Below, one piece after another: positions 52,809 to 61,606 of a stretch of DNA of 64,000 nt (position 1 is the stretch's first letter; each line of letters opens with the position of its first letter). The translations under genes and the position numbers were made by a program. Source of the stretch: Natrarchaeobaculum sulfurireducens (GTDB taxonomy: Archaea > Halobacteriota > Halobacteria > Halobacteriales > Natrialbaceae); contig NZ_CP024045.1 of NCBI RefSeq assembly GCF_003430825.1, positions 1 to 64,000 of the forward strand, read 5' to 3'. The notes beneath the pieces are model-generated. The model searched no databases and was not told where the DNA came from. It saw only the letters and a list, made by a program, of their open reading frames with translations.

Positions 52809-53636
52809 TCACTGGTTGATGGCACGCTTGATGTTGTAGACGACACACATCAGGACGATTTCACGGAACTCTCGATACCAGGCTCGCGCACGCACGGCGT
52901 CGCCGAGCGTGCGCTTGATCACCGAGAAGACGGTTTCAGATAGCGCTCTTTGGCCGTAGAGTGTCTCATCGATCCGCGCGTTATGCGCGTGATCGATGGG
53001 GCGGAACTCTCGATGCTTTATCAGCGGTCTTACGCCCTCTTCCCGGAGTTTCTCGCGTAAGCGCTGCCAGTCGTAGCCTTTGTCTGGAGCGAGGCTGTGT
53101 AACTCGCCCGCGTTGCGGCGGGCGAGTTGCCAGCCGATCTGGGTGTCGTGACGTTTTCTGGTCGTGCAGTGAACGTCGGGGACAGCCTGTGATGCTGTAT
53201 CGACGAGAGTGGTGGTCTTGAGCGTCTGCACGCGGTAATTCGTTCGTCGGCAGTGGTGCTTGCTCGCGTTTTCGCGGTCGAAAAACGTCGCGTCCATCGC
53301 TGCATGACCAGATGGGCCGTGAAGCTGCGCCGACAGGCGCAGCATCACTCGCCAGACTGCCATCTTGATCCTATCAAACGCCTTTACTAGCGTCGAGTGA
53401 TCCGGGAGATCCGCCGCGTTGAGGCCTATCTTAGCCAATATTTGTGGTATCTCGCTCAAGAGGTCAAGCGCTTCGCGGTAGGATTTGTTCAGATAAATCC
53501 GCAGACAATGCAGCGAAACGACGGCATAGTCGGCGAATCCGCCGCCACCCTGCGGGGCGGCGGATTCGCCTCGGCCATCAACAGCACTTTTAGCCAGCGA
53601 CACGACCTTCCCAGTGAAGCGGGAAATCTTGGACAT
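52809..53636 (-). CDS. IS5-family DDE transposase
   Basis: The 275-residue protein matches the haloarchaeal IS5-type layout: FADYAVVSLHCLRIYL, HAAMDATFFDRE (first D), SLAPDKGYDWQRL (second D), ALSETVFSVIKR (E) and a C-terminal YREFREIVLMCVVYNIKRA. It is uninterrupted and probably functional. Three hairpins lie inside the gene or just upstream (53101-53128, 53324-53343, 53532-53570). Confidence 0.88.
   Translation of the reverse strand: MSKISRFTGKVVSLAKSAVDGRGESAAPQGGGGFADYAVVSLHCLRIYLNKSYREALDLLSEIPQILAKIGLNAADLPDHSTLVKAFDRIKMAVWRVMLRLSAQLHGPSGHAAMDATFFDRENASKHHCRRTNYRVQTLKTTTLVDTASQAVPDVHCTTRKRHDTQIGWQLARRNAGELHSLAPDKGYDWQRLREKLREEGVRPLIKHREFRPIDHAHNARIDETLYGQRALSETVFSVIKRTLGDAVRARAWYREFREIVLMCVVYNIKRAINQ
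53101..53570. repeat. Three hairpins inside the IS5 transposase gene
   Basis: 53101-53128: perfect 11-bp arms AACTCGCCCGC / GCGGGCGAGTT, 6-base loop. 53324-53343: perfect 8-bp arms GCTGCGCC / GGCGCAGC, 4-base loop. 53532-53570: perfect 15-bp arms GGCGAATCCGCCGCC / GGCGGCGGATTCGCC, 9-base loop. Confidence 0.85.
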
Positions 53637-53775
53637 AGGGCATCCGCCGTTTCCCGCTTCAACTCCCTAGTTATAACGGATCAACTGGACGCAGTCTGGC
53701 GATTCACCAGAGCCAACACGATGTATTAGTTAGTGAAAATATTTATATCCAATGAAATTATTAGTTGTAGACGCA

Positions 53776-54714
53776 ATGTCAGATGATCGCAACCTCAATA
53801 GACGTAAAGTTTTAAGAAATGCTGCGGCTGCTGGGTCTGCATCCCTCATTGGGATGGCAAGCTCGGTTGGTGCAACCCCGGAAGAAGCTTCATTTGATTT
53901 CGATCGATTGATGGAATCAGATAGGATAGTAAAGCTTAAAGAAGAAATCCCCGATCTTGAGTTCCATTTGGAAGATGCCCGCGCAATTGGAGGGGAAGAA
54001 GGCATTGTCGCTATTCCTGCAAATCATGGGACAGCTCTTACTCGCCCACCAGGACAGACAGACGCCGCAAGTTTCTATTTCGACGAGTGGGTTCGTGGTG
54101 TGGACTCTGATTGGGTTGAAGGAACTCAAGCACGGCTGAGGGTAACGGACGATGAAACGGTTCTGATCCGGACTGCTACTGATGAAGAGTCCGAGGCATT
54201 CCTCAGCTCCATCGATACGGATGAGCTCGATCATGAGAACACGAATGTAGCAGTCCAGCCGGACACTGGCGAAGTCACGATCACTCATGTCGACAGCGAA
54301 GATCGTCGATATGATCGCATTCAGGCGGCACCTGCTCAGGATGCTGGGGCACAGATTGCAACGGAAGGTAACGGCTTGACTGCCGCTAAATCTGGATTAG
54401 AGGTGACTGACCGCGATACTGAGCATTTCTCCGGCGGTTCTGGAGAATTTGGAACACAGTCATCCTGCGACCAAGATGACGTTGTCTTCTGTGTCATCGA
54501 GGCAGTTAGCTGCCTGCCCTGTGCCGCTGCTACTGCTACAGGGCCGCTTCTTGCTGTCTGTATCCTCTTTGTGTGCCTCGGCTTCCCTGCTGTACCGATC
54601 GCAACTATCTTGGCAGACATCGGCTGTACCAATGTGGCTGGTTGCACGGCAAGTGCGGCCGCAGATATCATGAGTGACTTGGCTGACGATTTAGGTGACC
54701 AAGTCCCCGTCTAA
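53776..54714 (+). CDS. Halocin-C8-like bacteriocin precursor
   Basis: From the ATG at 53776 the protein has 312 residues. It starts with a twin-arginine signal (NRRKVLRN, about 8-15). A long acidic pro-region follows. The C-terminal 85 residues are hydrophobic and contain eight cysteines (SSC, VFC, VSC, LPC, AVC, FVC, IGC, AGC). This is the plan of ProC8, the 283-residue precursor of halocin C8, whose Cys-rich C-terminal peptide is the mature toxin and whose N-terminal part gives immunity. ATTTATATCC just before 53752 is a good TATA box and suits a leaderless start at 53776. Two small membrane-protein genes follow. Confidence 0.72.
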   Translation: MSDDRNLNRRKVLRNAAAAGSASLIGMASSVGATPEEASFDFDRLMESDRIVKLKEEIPDLEFHLEDARAIGGEEGIVAIPANHGTALTRPPGQTDAASFYFDEWVRGVDSDWVEGTQARLRVTDDETVLIRTATDEESEAFLSSIDTDELDHENTNVAVQPDTGEVTITHVDSEDRRYDRIQAAPAQDAGAQIATEGNGLTAAKSGLEVTDRDTEHFSGGSGEFGTQSSCDQDDVVFCVIEAVSCLPCAAATATGPLLAVCILFVCLGFPAVPIATILADIGCTNVAGCTASAAADIMSDLADDLGDQVPV

Positions 54715-55034
54715 GATAACATCATCCGTGAGATAGTAGGCTTCGCCGTCTCGTGATGCAAAAGAGTTACCAACACGCTTTTTTAACGTGTGAAACCATT
54801 TCTACACGCTTTGAATGTTAATCGTGATTCTGTTTTGTGAGCTAAAACAGTATACGAACATCGTGATTCCCGTGTACAGGTGGATCATCTAAAACGTTGT
54901 GAGCGACCGCTTCCCACTCGCTGAGCATCCTGTGAGCAACATCCCAGACTAACTTAATGACTCGCTGGTTTCTCAAACTTCGCTAACTGACGCTGACCGC
55001 ATATATTAAGTTGGTGCAGGTGTAACCTATAGAT
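54715..55034. other. Gap between halocin-like gene and membrane-protein gene
   Basis: About 320 bp with no gene. GCATATATTAAG near 55001-55011 is a TATA-like element about 25-30 bp before the next start, so the following gene probably has its own promoter. Confidence 0.5.
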
Positions 55035-55292
55035 ATGAGTCAGGAAAGCATACGCTGGAGTACTCCGAAGGAGTTCGCATCAAAGACGGGGAAAATCATT
55101 GTGGCATTAGCTGGAGCGATGCTAATGACCGGCCTTCTGATGCTGGCTCTTCCGTATACCGAGTACAGCCCACAAACTCTAGAGAGAGTCATAGTCGTTA
55201 CCGTGTTTTATACAACTTGGATGCTTCTGTTGTTCAAGCTCTTTTTTGGGAAGTTTATTCCTCTGGGAATGTCCAAAGAGAGTGAGACGTAG
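55035..55292 (+). CDS. Small two-helix membrane protein (immunity candidate)
   Basis: 85 residues with two transmembrane helices (ALAGAMLMTGLLMLALP and VIVVTVFYTTWMLLLFKLFF). It follows the halocin-like precursor in the same direction with its own promoter. Small membrane proteins next to peptide-toxin genes often give immunity or processing, but the sequence is otherwise uninformative. Confidence 0.5.
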   Translation: MSQESIRWSTPKEFASKTGKIIVALAGAMLMTGLLMLALPYTEYSPQTLERVIVVTVFYTTWMLLLFKLFFGKFIPLGMSKESET

Positions 55293-55468
55293 CATTCATT
55301 AGAAGTAATTACTCCTCTTTGGAATCGGAAATTGGTCGAAAGCGGTGCCGATTGCTGTTTGTATTCCCTCGAGTTGAACTCTCTCGTCCACCTGGTGCGG
55401 TGGGCTCGAAGCGTTTAACATTGGACACACCGGAAGGCACAATATTCTGTGAGCCCATAGGTTTCTGT

Positions 55469-55570
55469 ATGTCCAGTATCACGGTTAACGTGGACAACGA
55501 CTTCAAAGCGTAAATGGAAAAACACCCGGAGATCTGATCGTGGAAAAGTCGGGAATGGAACCAGATTGAG
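55469..55570 (+). pseudogene. Decayed VapB-like antitoxin gene
   Basis: The frame starting at 55469 reads MSSITVNVDNDFKA, stop, MEKHPEI, stop, then tryptophan/serine-rich residues. This is a VapB ribbon-helix-helix sequence of the type common in archaea, in which the DDFK..MEKHPEI block is normally continuous. Two in-frame stop codons break it. No VapC follows. The surrounding gap 55293-55853 holds no intact gene. Confidence 0.55.
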
Positions 55571-55853
55571 TGACACAATTCATCGAGCCCCTGTCCAGTT
55601 CATTGAGATCGTTCCTGTGGGCGTCTTTATCTGCCATCGCGAGCTTCGTGGATCCGTCTCTCAGTTTCACGCACGTACACGCAAAGATGACTGAATCACC
55701 ACTATAGAGCACCCAAAGCAGGTTAGTATGGGTAGTTCTATTGGTGGTTTGCTCATATATTGGGCTAATACTCAACATGTGGTGTATATATCAATATGTG
55801 ATTTAGTAAGCCGACCGATAACCCAATAAGTATTCAGAAAATAACATCAGTTG

Positions 55854-56756
55854 ATGAGAGAAAAGCTAACTGAGAAATTGCATCAACCTGAATATACCGG
55901 AGAAAATCGATGTGAAGCGTGCACAGTAGTGAACATTATAATTGCAGGTGTGATTGGAGCAATCATTAGCCGGAAATCGAAACTTGCAGGAATAGCGTCG
56001 ATAGGCGTTTCCCTCTTGTTAATTTACCTTCGAGGGTATCTCATCCCAGGAACACCAACCCTCACAAAACGGTATATGCCAGCATCAGTCCTCCAGTTGT
56101 TCGGCAAGGATTCAGAACCCAAAATACGGAACGGTTTAACTACAAGCGATAACTCAAGTCTCGAAACCAGCAATACTAGTTCAACCACGCCCTCAACAAC
56201 CAATAACGATACTCAAGATGACTCTGACACGATGAAAATGCCTACAGAATCTCCAGAAGAATATTTCATTTCAATGGGGGCTGTAGAAGAATGCGAAAAT
56301 AAAGACGATCTGTGTATAGCAGAAGCCTTCGAATCAGAATGGGTTGAAGAGATAAGTGATCTCAGTAATGGGGATTTCACAGCAGAAGATGTTGCAGCAG
56401 CACTAGACCTCAACATAGAGAACGACGAATTCACGATTCAAGAAGATGATCAAACTCGTCGCTTGAAGCGTGATAAACGGGTCGTTGGCCAATGGCCATC
56501 TGAAGCTGCTTTAATTGCTGACGTTGCTTCTTCTCGGATACTACGATCACGGGATGAGGATTGGGACAAATACAAACCTGACAAAAAAGGAGAGCTTCTC
56601 AACGGGCTTCGATTATTCCTTGATACCTACCCAACGACTGAGGGCGAGATCGTGCTCAGCGAAGAAACAGTTGAATCCTGCTGTAGTACTCATGAAGTAA
56701 TTGTAGCAGTGTGTGAGGACACAGACGAGCGCATTTTCGAACACCCAATGCCGTGA
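55854..56756 (+). CDS. Membrane protein with acidic cytoplasmic domain near halocin locus
   Basis: 300 residues from the ATG at 55854 (frame open to a TTG at 55851). The N-terminus has RCEACTVVNIII with a Cys pair, followed by two transmembrane helices (about 28-65). A Ser/Thr/Asn-rich linker (about 97-125) leads to an acidic globular domain with a Cys pair near the end (ESCC). I do not recognise the family. It follows the halocin-like gene and could take part in transport or immunity; the neighbourhood is the only evidence. Confidence 0.5.
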   Translation: MREKLTEKLHQPEYTGENRCEACTVVNIIIAGVIGAIISRKSKLAGIASIGVSLLLIYLRGYLIPGTPTLTKRYMPASVLQLFGKDSEPKIRNGLTTSDNSSLETSNTSSTTPSTTNNDTQDDSDTMKMPTESPEEYFISMGAVEECENKDDLCIAEAFESEWVEEISDLSNGDFTAEDVAAALDLNIENDEFTIQEDDQTRRLKRDKRVVGQWPSEAALIADVASSRILRSRDEDWDKYKPDKKGELLNGLRLFLDTYPTTEGEIVLSEETVESCCSTHEVIVAVCEDTDERIFEHPMP

Positions 56757-56964
56757 ATCGGCTCAGGGGGCAAGCCCCATAGAATTTGTAGAGTCACAAA
56801 GGGGAGTTATTTTTTCGGAGTTTGGGTTTGGCTAATTAATATCAGTATACGGAAAGCAAATCAGGGTTGTTGAAGGGTCTTAAGCCATACCCGCTATTAA
56901 TATAAAGGAGAGGGTGTCATAGAACAGTTAGCATACCAAAGAGCAGGGTGAACGCTGAGGTGGA

Positions 56965-57953
56965 ATGAGTTCAGCGACCCTGCAAGATGAGCCTTGGATA
57001 GACGAGTTCTTTGATCTCGTGGCAGTCGAGACGCTTCCGCTCTTCGAATCCCTCGACTTTGACTTTCTCAGTGAGTATGACGTGTTCGCCCCCGCTCGGG
57101 GGCGAACACGAGATCATTATCCGCCAGAATTGTTCAAAGGTTTTCTTCACTGCTACTACAAGGAGATCTACGGCCCTCGTCCTGTCACCCGAGAACTCCA
57201 AAATACGGCCGTCTGGCTCAGCTGCGGGTTCAATCGACCGCCGTCAAGAGACGCGGTCGATCGGTTTCTCACTGATCTCGGCCTCGTCGTTGACGACGTG
57301 TTCAGTCACCTCGTCGAACAGGCCGCTATTCGCGGCCTGCTCGACTCTACCTTCCGAATCGATTCGACCGATCTCGAGCCCCTCGCGTGGAACGATGACG
57401 CTTCGTGGAACTACGATCCAACGGCTGAAGAGTACTACTACGGGTTCGGCCTCACGATCGTTTCCGCAGGGCCAAAGGTTCCGATTGCAACGGAGTTTAC
57501 GCAGGCGAAACAAGCCTCGAAGGAGACGGCAATGCGCGTCACGTGTGACGAGCTCGCGGCCAAGTATCCGATTTGGATGCTTGGGACAGTGGCTATGACA
57601 TCCTCGATTGGCACGACTTCCTGCTGGAAGCAGGAGTCGTGCCGATCGCCCCGTACAGCGCACGAAACACCACTGATCCGCTTGATATCGAATACCGCGT
57701 TGAAGACCGAATCAGCGAATTTACAGAGGATGTGACGCTCAAGCGTTCGATCCTCGCTGAGACCTACAAGCGTCGAACGCAAGTTGAACGAACGTTTGGA
57801 GCGTGTTCAGACTGCGGCCTCGGGACGCTTCGCTCCCGAGGCCGCGCCCATGCGCGGGTACAAACGTATCTTGAGCTGTGTCTCCGAGTAATCGTCGCCA
57901 TCACGAACTACGAACAGGGTGAAAACCCGGGTCGAACCAAGCTCGTGGCATGA
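56965..57953 (+). pseudogene. DDE transposase gene (IS4-like) broken by a one-base deletion
   Basis: From 56965 the frame encodes a haloarchaeal DDE transposase up to KYPIWMLG, and from about 57591 the homologous sequence continues in another frame as DSGYDILDWHDF to a stop at 57953. At the junction CTTGGGACAG has one G fewer than needed to keep the frame. No slippery heptamer is present. The expected uninterrupted protein would be about 330 residues with FRIDSTDLE (first D) and QVERTFGA. The element is probably inactive. Confidence 0.75.
57081..57845. repeat. Three hairpins inside the broken IS4-like transposase gene
   Basis: 57081-57110: perfect 14-bp arms CGTGTTCGCCCCCG / CGGGGGCGAACACG with a 2-base loop. 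57319-57339: 8-bp arms CAGGCCGC / GCGGCCTG. 57814-57845: perfect 12-bp arms GCGGCCTCGGGA / TCCCGAGGCCGC, 8-base loop. Confidence 0.85.
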
Positions 57954-57959
57954 GATGAA

Positions 57960-58430
57960 TTGTATGATGCCCTCCACATAGTTACCGTTCACCTGATTCA
58001 TTCCCAGGATATTCTGAATAAAGAGATCGTGCTACTATCTACTGACAATAGCCAACCGCTGAAAGCGATCAAGAAGGAGATCAAAGAGCTGTTCAAGGAG
58101 TATGGTGACGAGATCGACAGTCCCTACGATGCCCTTGAGCGGCTCCCACAGAAACAGCTCTCGGAATACGGCGTCGAGGTGGGAAGCGTCGAGGAGACGT
58201 ACATTTTTCAGGCGATCAAGGAGCGAATGCATCGACACCTGCGGGCAGGTGTCGAGCGAGTCTTCTCGCGTCTGAAGTCGTTTACCGGTCTTGACCGAGT
58301 CCGTGCGCGCAAGAAGAACAACGTCGAAACTCATGTCGTTCTCTCTGCGGTGGCACTGGTTGCAGCCTCACTGACCGCAAAACGTCAGGGCAAACCAGGG
58401 CTGATACGCTCGCCAAGCCGGTTGATCTGA
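57960..58430 (+). pseudogene. C-terminal fragment of another transposase
   Basis: The frame starts at a TTG and encodes 156 residues that match the end of a DDE transposase of a different type (GVERVFSRLKSFTGLDRV, HVVLSAVALVAASLTA). The N-terminal half with the first catalytic residues is absent. It contains a perfect 11-bp hairpin TCGACACCTGC / GCAGGTGTCGA at 58232-58255. It probably derives from a second insertion sequence nested against the first. Confidence 0.6.
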
Positions 58431-58461
58431 CGGAAGCAAACACCTGTCCGAAAAACAGATC

Positions 58462-58491
58462 GCCGCCTGAGAGGCGTCGCTCTCAGGCGGC
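58462..58491. terminator. Strong hairpin after the transposase fragment
   Basis: Perfect 11-bp arms GCCGCCTGAGA and TCTCAGGCGGC with an 8-base loop. It lies 31 bp beyond the transposase fragment and could end its transcript or be the terminus of the element. Archaea do not rely on bacterial-type terminators, so the function is open. Confidence 0.5.
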
Positions 58492-59456
58492 TCAATTCAT
58501 GACGAAACTTCGACCAGTAGCGGTGAATCAAGACACAACTCGACCGCTATTGTCAGGTAAACCACGATCGATCTACCCGATCTTGTCCTCGGTCGCTTGA
58601 ACAGCGGCTACCCTGCCACGTCGTGCGAACTGATTTTGAAGATGCAACAGGCTATACTGACAAGGTAAAACCGACACGTAGACACTAAAAGCCCCTGTCG
58701 CGCTTGAGTCCCGCGCCTGGCGAGACGCACGCGTCTCGCTGGCCTTCGCTCGTTTCACTCGTGAGGATCTCGCTGCGCTCCTCACACGGTTGCGGTGCTT
58801 GTGTCGTCGGGGTTCCCCGAGCAACGGAAGGCGCAAGCGCCTTCCGAGCATCGCGAACGCTCCGCGTTCGCTCAACGCGTCAGCCCCTTTCGATCCCACC
58901 CACGTGGTTTGATTGGGGGCTATCTGAAGCAATTGACTGTTCTACGTTTACGGCCCGCCCCGCTCGTCGCTGCCGCCCTCCGCATGCTCACGGCTCACTG
59001 CGTTCGCCGCTCGTCTCGAGGCGCTTCCCGGTGGTCGCGCCTCTTTCGCTCGCGACCGACCATTCCGGGCGGGCTTCCGCTCCAGTCGGTGCGGTTCCTG
59101 CCGGGCATCTGGTTTCGACGCCAGCACCAAGCGCGCTTTCGGTTGCGTCTCGCTCCGGTGGTCGCTCGACGGACACGAAATCGGCTTGTGTGCTGGCCGC
59201 TCGCTCCGGGCGGGTCGCCGAGTCGCTCACTCCGTTCGCGCCTCGAGTTCTGCCTCGCTTAGCTCGGCAGAACCACGCGCGGTGCTGGTTGAATGTTCTC
59301 CAGAGGCGCTCTCGCTCGCGCCCCAGGGGGACGCGAGCGAAGGCGCGAGCGAGAGCGCACATGGTGGATGAGTCGGTCAACGTCGAGAGCCACGGCTGGA
59401 GAGTCGTGGTGTTGGGAAAAGACGCCGAGTGAGCGTCTTTGGAACTAAGGATTCCA
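58492..59456. other. GC-rich, hairpin-rich region without a credible gene
   Basis: About 960 bp, very GC-rich from 58690 on, with open frames on both strands that are low-complexity Arg/Ser-rich and not protein-like. Hairpins: 58721-58738 (CGAGACGC / GCGTCTCG), 58825-58846 (CGGAAGGCGC / GCGCCTTCCG), 58853-58871 (GCGAACGC / GCGTTCGC) and 59306-59358 (perfect 17-bp arms, GCGCTCTCGCTCGCGCC, 19-base loop). The last hairpin lies about 100 bp upstream of the OB-fold gene. It could be a structured RNA leader, a replication or transfer region, or remnants of mobile elements. Confidence 0.7.
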
Positions 59457-60320
59457 ATGTCTAGTGAGAACTCAGTCAGTAAGGTCGTTTCGGTCGATGA
59501 ACAGGCATACGAACAGGCAGACGCTCGAGCGGAGCGCGACCCCGACGCGGAGTACGTCATCGACGAAACCCCGGAGTTCCGGGCAACGGTTGAGATGGAG
59601 ATTCAGGCGAAGGTGGATGCAAACCACCCAGACGGAATCGTCGATACAAGCGAGGATCGGATCTACGGCGTGACCCTGGCCCAGGAAGAGCGCATTCGAG
59701 CCAGAGAAGAAGAACTTGAGCACATCAGTGCTCAGGCCGAGTTCGGTCAGCAGAAGGGGCGGGCGTGGCGAACCCGAAAGAAAGTCGAAGTGATGCGTCG
59801 TGAGCAGCGGCGGTCGGAAAGCCGGATCGATCCCCGTGAGAAGCTCGAGCGCGAGCAGTTGGCAGCGGTCAATCAACAGGCACAGCGGTTGGCCGACGAC
59901 GTCCAAGGTGGCTACAGTCGGGCGGTCATCGCGAAGCGGATCGCCAGCCGCGTCCTCAAGGGTGCGGACATGTTCGAGGCCGTGATGGAGACAAAAGAAG
60001 AGCTGCTCGACGAGGCAGGAACGATCGTCCCGATCGGCAAACTCGAGGAGATCAATCGCGGTGAGGTCAGTGTCGAAGGGTGCGTGATCGAACTGTGGGA
60101 GCCTGCCTGCTCGAGTCAGCAGCAGGTTGGGCTAATCGAAGATGAGACGGGACGAACGAAGTTCACCGTCTGGAAGAAGAGCAAGCAGCCGCTGGTCGAC
60201 GAGGGCGAACGGGTGCGATTCAGGGCCGCAGCGAAGAACTGGTACAACGGTCGATGTTCGATCGCACTCACCCGGTGGTCACAGGTCGTCTTCCCAGAGC
60301 GTGACGCGTGGTGGGAATAG
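59457..60320 (+). CDS. RPA-like OB-fold single-stranded DNA-binding protein
   Basis: From the ATG at 59457 the protein has 287 residues. The N-terminal 160 residues are helical and highly charged. The C-terminal 95 residues form an OB fold (VEGCVIELWEP, VGLIEDETGRTKFTVWKKS, VRFRAAAKNWYNGRCSIAL), as in haloarchaeal RPA-family proteins. It probably protects single strands made during plasmid replication or transfer. An upstream in-frame start at 59439 is less likely because it shifts into the hairpin-rich leader. Confidence 0.75.
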   Translation: MSSENSVSKVVSVDEQAYEQADARAERDPDAEYVIDETPEFRATVEMEIQAKVDANHPDGIVDTSEDRIYGVTLAQEERIRAREEELEHISAQAEFGQQKGRAWRTRKKVEVMRREQRRSESRIDPREKLEREQLAAVNQQAQRLADDVQGGYSRAVIAKRIASRVLKGADMFEAVMETKEELLDEAGTIVPIGKLEEINRGEVSVEGCVIELWEPACSSQQQVGLIEDETGRTKFTVWKKSKQPLVDEGERVRFRAAAKNWYNGRCSIALTRWSQVVFPERDAWWE

Positions 60321-60529
60321 CCGTTCGTAGCCCCTTTTTTGCTGATGCGTACGGTCACCGCCACCGCCCACCACCTCCACGTTCCGGGCTGCTCACGGCC
60401 TACAGCCGTTGCGCTGCCGGGCTTTCGCTTACAATGAACATACTCAAATAACAGTCACTAACTCAGTCTCCTATGGGACGGGATGATTCGATGTTGAACA
60501 GAGATCTTATCCGGATCAAACCGCCCACA

Positions 60530-61075
60530 TTACCCTGGTTGCGATACGTACACATCATCACTGGTCGCTTCATCAAGGACATCAGCTGTGATTGACTCAG
60601 CTTGATAAGCTTCAGAGGTCGAACCATACCAATCAACTGAAAGCAGCCGGCTAGCTGGGAAGATCTGTGAGAAGTTAGCCCCTCGCCCTCGACCTGCAGC
60701 GTGTTGCTTTAATCGAGTCGCAGCCGCTTGGGTCACACCGACATATAGAAGACGCTCTTTTTCTTGTGCTCGATGTGCCCAGCTTCGATTCGTTTGAAGA
60801 TGGAATTCTTCGCGGAGTACTTTTTCAGTGACTGTCCGTTGGCGACACTCAAGGACATAGACCGCATCAGTTCGGAGTGACCCATCGGCAAACTGTTTCA
60901 GTAGTTCTGCGATCCGTCGTTCGTCGACATTATGGCATAAACACTCATTTGGACAATCAGAGCTAACGGGATCAAAAAGCGCAGATTCAACTCTTGGCAG
61001 GGTTTTAGACCGAATCTTATCTTCAAGTTCGGATTCGGTTGCATACCGCCATCGTCGTTTTTCTGTCGATGCCAC
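60530..61075 (-). CDS. GIY-YIG-type nuclease-like protein
   Basis: The frame is open from a TTG at 61129, but the GTG at 61075 is a better start (181 residues). The region VYVLECR, LLYVGVTQAAATRLKQHAAG, FSQIFPASRLLSVDWYGSTSEAYQAES matches GIY-YIG nucleases: a YVL/YVG pair, an R/H helix and a catalytic-like Glu in AES. A Cys pair (CPNECLC) lies in the N-terminal part. The target is unknown. A similar domain appears at 61607-62968. Confidence 0.65.
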   Translation of the reverse strand: MASTEKRRWRYATESELEDKIRSKTLPRVESALFDPVSSDCPNECLCHNVDERRIAELLKQFADGSLRTDAVYVLECRQRTVTEKVLREEFHLQTNRSWAHRAQEKERLLYVGVTQAAATRLKQHAAGRGRGANFSQIFPASRLLSVDWYGSTSEAYQAESITADVLDEATSDDVYVSQPG

Positions 61076-61168
61076 AGTCTTATCATGTTTGTATAGACAT
61101 AGAAAAGTAAATAATTTCGGTCTTAACAACTCTACATTTGATCCTCACTCCAGAGTGCAGCCAATTTA

Positions 61169-61417
61169 TCAGTCAAGTCGACGTTGACGTTCAGCCCAAA
61201 ACATTAGTTCATCTCGCATTTCATCAGGCACATCGCCAAAGAGACAACCCAACCGATTGCCTAGATTTTGCCAGCTTAGCTTATTGAACGTTCCCTCACT
61301 ATACGGGCCGTCTGCCAATGCATCTTCCCACCCCTTGTGAAAGGTACGTTCTCTATCCTTGTCAAGCGGTTTTCGTTCGTCCTCCTCAAACATCAACAGG
61401 GTCTCATTAGACACCAT
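61169..61417 (-). CDS. Small haloarchaeal plasmid protein
   Basis: 82 residues, with the pattern KLSWQNLGNRLGCLFG found in many haloarchaeal plasmid genes. Function unknown. It is leftward and about 90 bp upstream of the GIY-YIG-like gene, so they may share a transcript. Confidence 0.55.
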   Translation of the reverse strand: MVSNETLLMFEEDERKPLDKDRERTFHKGWEDALADGPYSEGTFNKLSWQNLGNRLGCLFGDVPDEMRDELMFWAERQRRLD

Positions 61418-61606
61418 GATTTGACTAGCTCGCTAATTGTTAATAAAAATACCTTTGGTATCGACAATTTTAGCGAAAATTTTGAAAAGGATAACGCCGT
61501 ATGCTCCGTAGCTGCTGTACTGACCAGAGGAAGCCTAGGTGTATCAATGGTTGTAGATTTAAACAGAATTATATTTTATCTATCAGTCAAAAACCTTGTG
61601 TACTGA

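Larger units (their letters stand above)
52782..53709 (-). mobile_element. IS5-family insertion sequence
   Basis: An element of about 928 bp. Terminal inverted repeats begin TGGTGAATCGCCA at 52782-52794 and end with its exact complement TGGCGATTCACCA at 53697-53709. Both arms continue with weaker homology (GGTTGATT and TCAACTGG). It encodes one transposase on the minus strand. A target duplication was not evident. Confidence 0.82.

Noticed and set aside
57573-57953. Independent 126-codon gene after the IS4-like transposase
   Set aside because: It is the continuation of the same transposase after a one-base loss, not a separate gene.
58704-59432. A long rightward open frame of about 240 codons in the GC-rich gap
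   Set aside because: Its product is Arg/Ser/Ala low-complexity without the acidic bias of real haloarchaeal proteins, overlaps an equally long frame on the other strand (58988-59560), and the region is dominated by hairpins.
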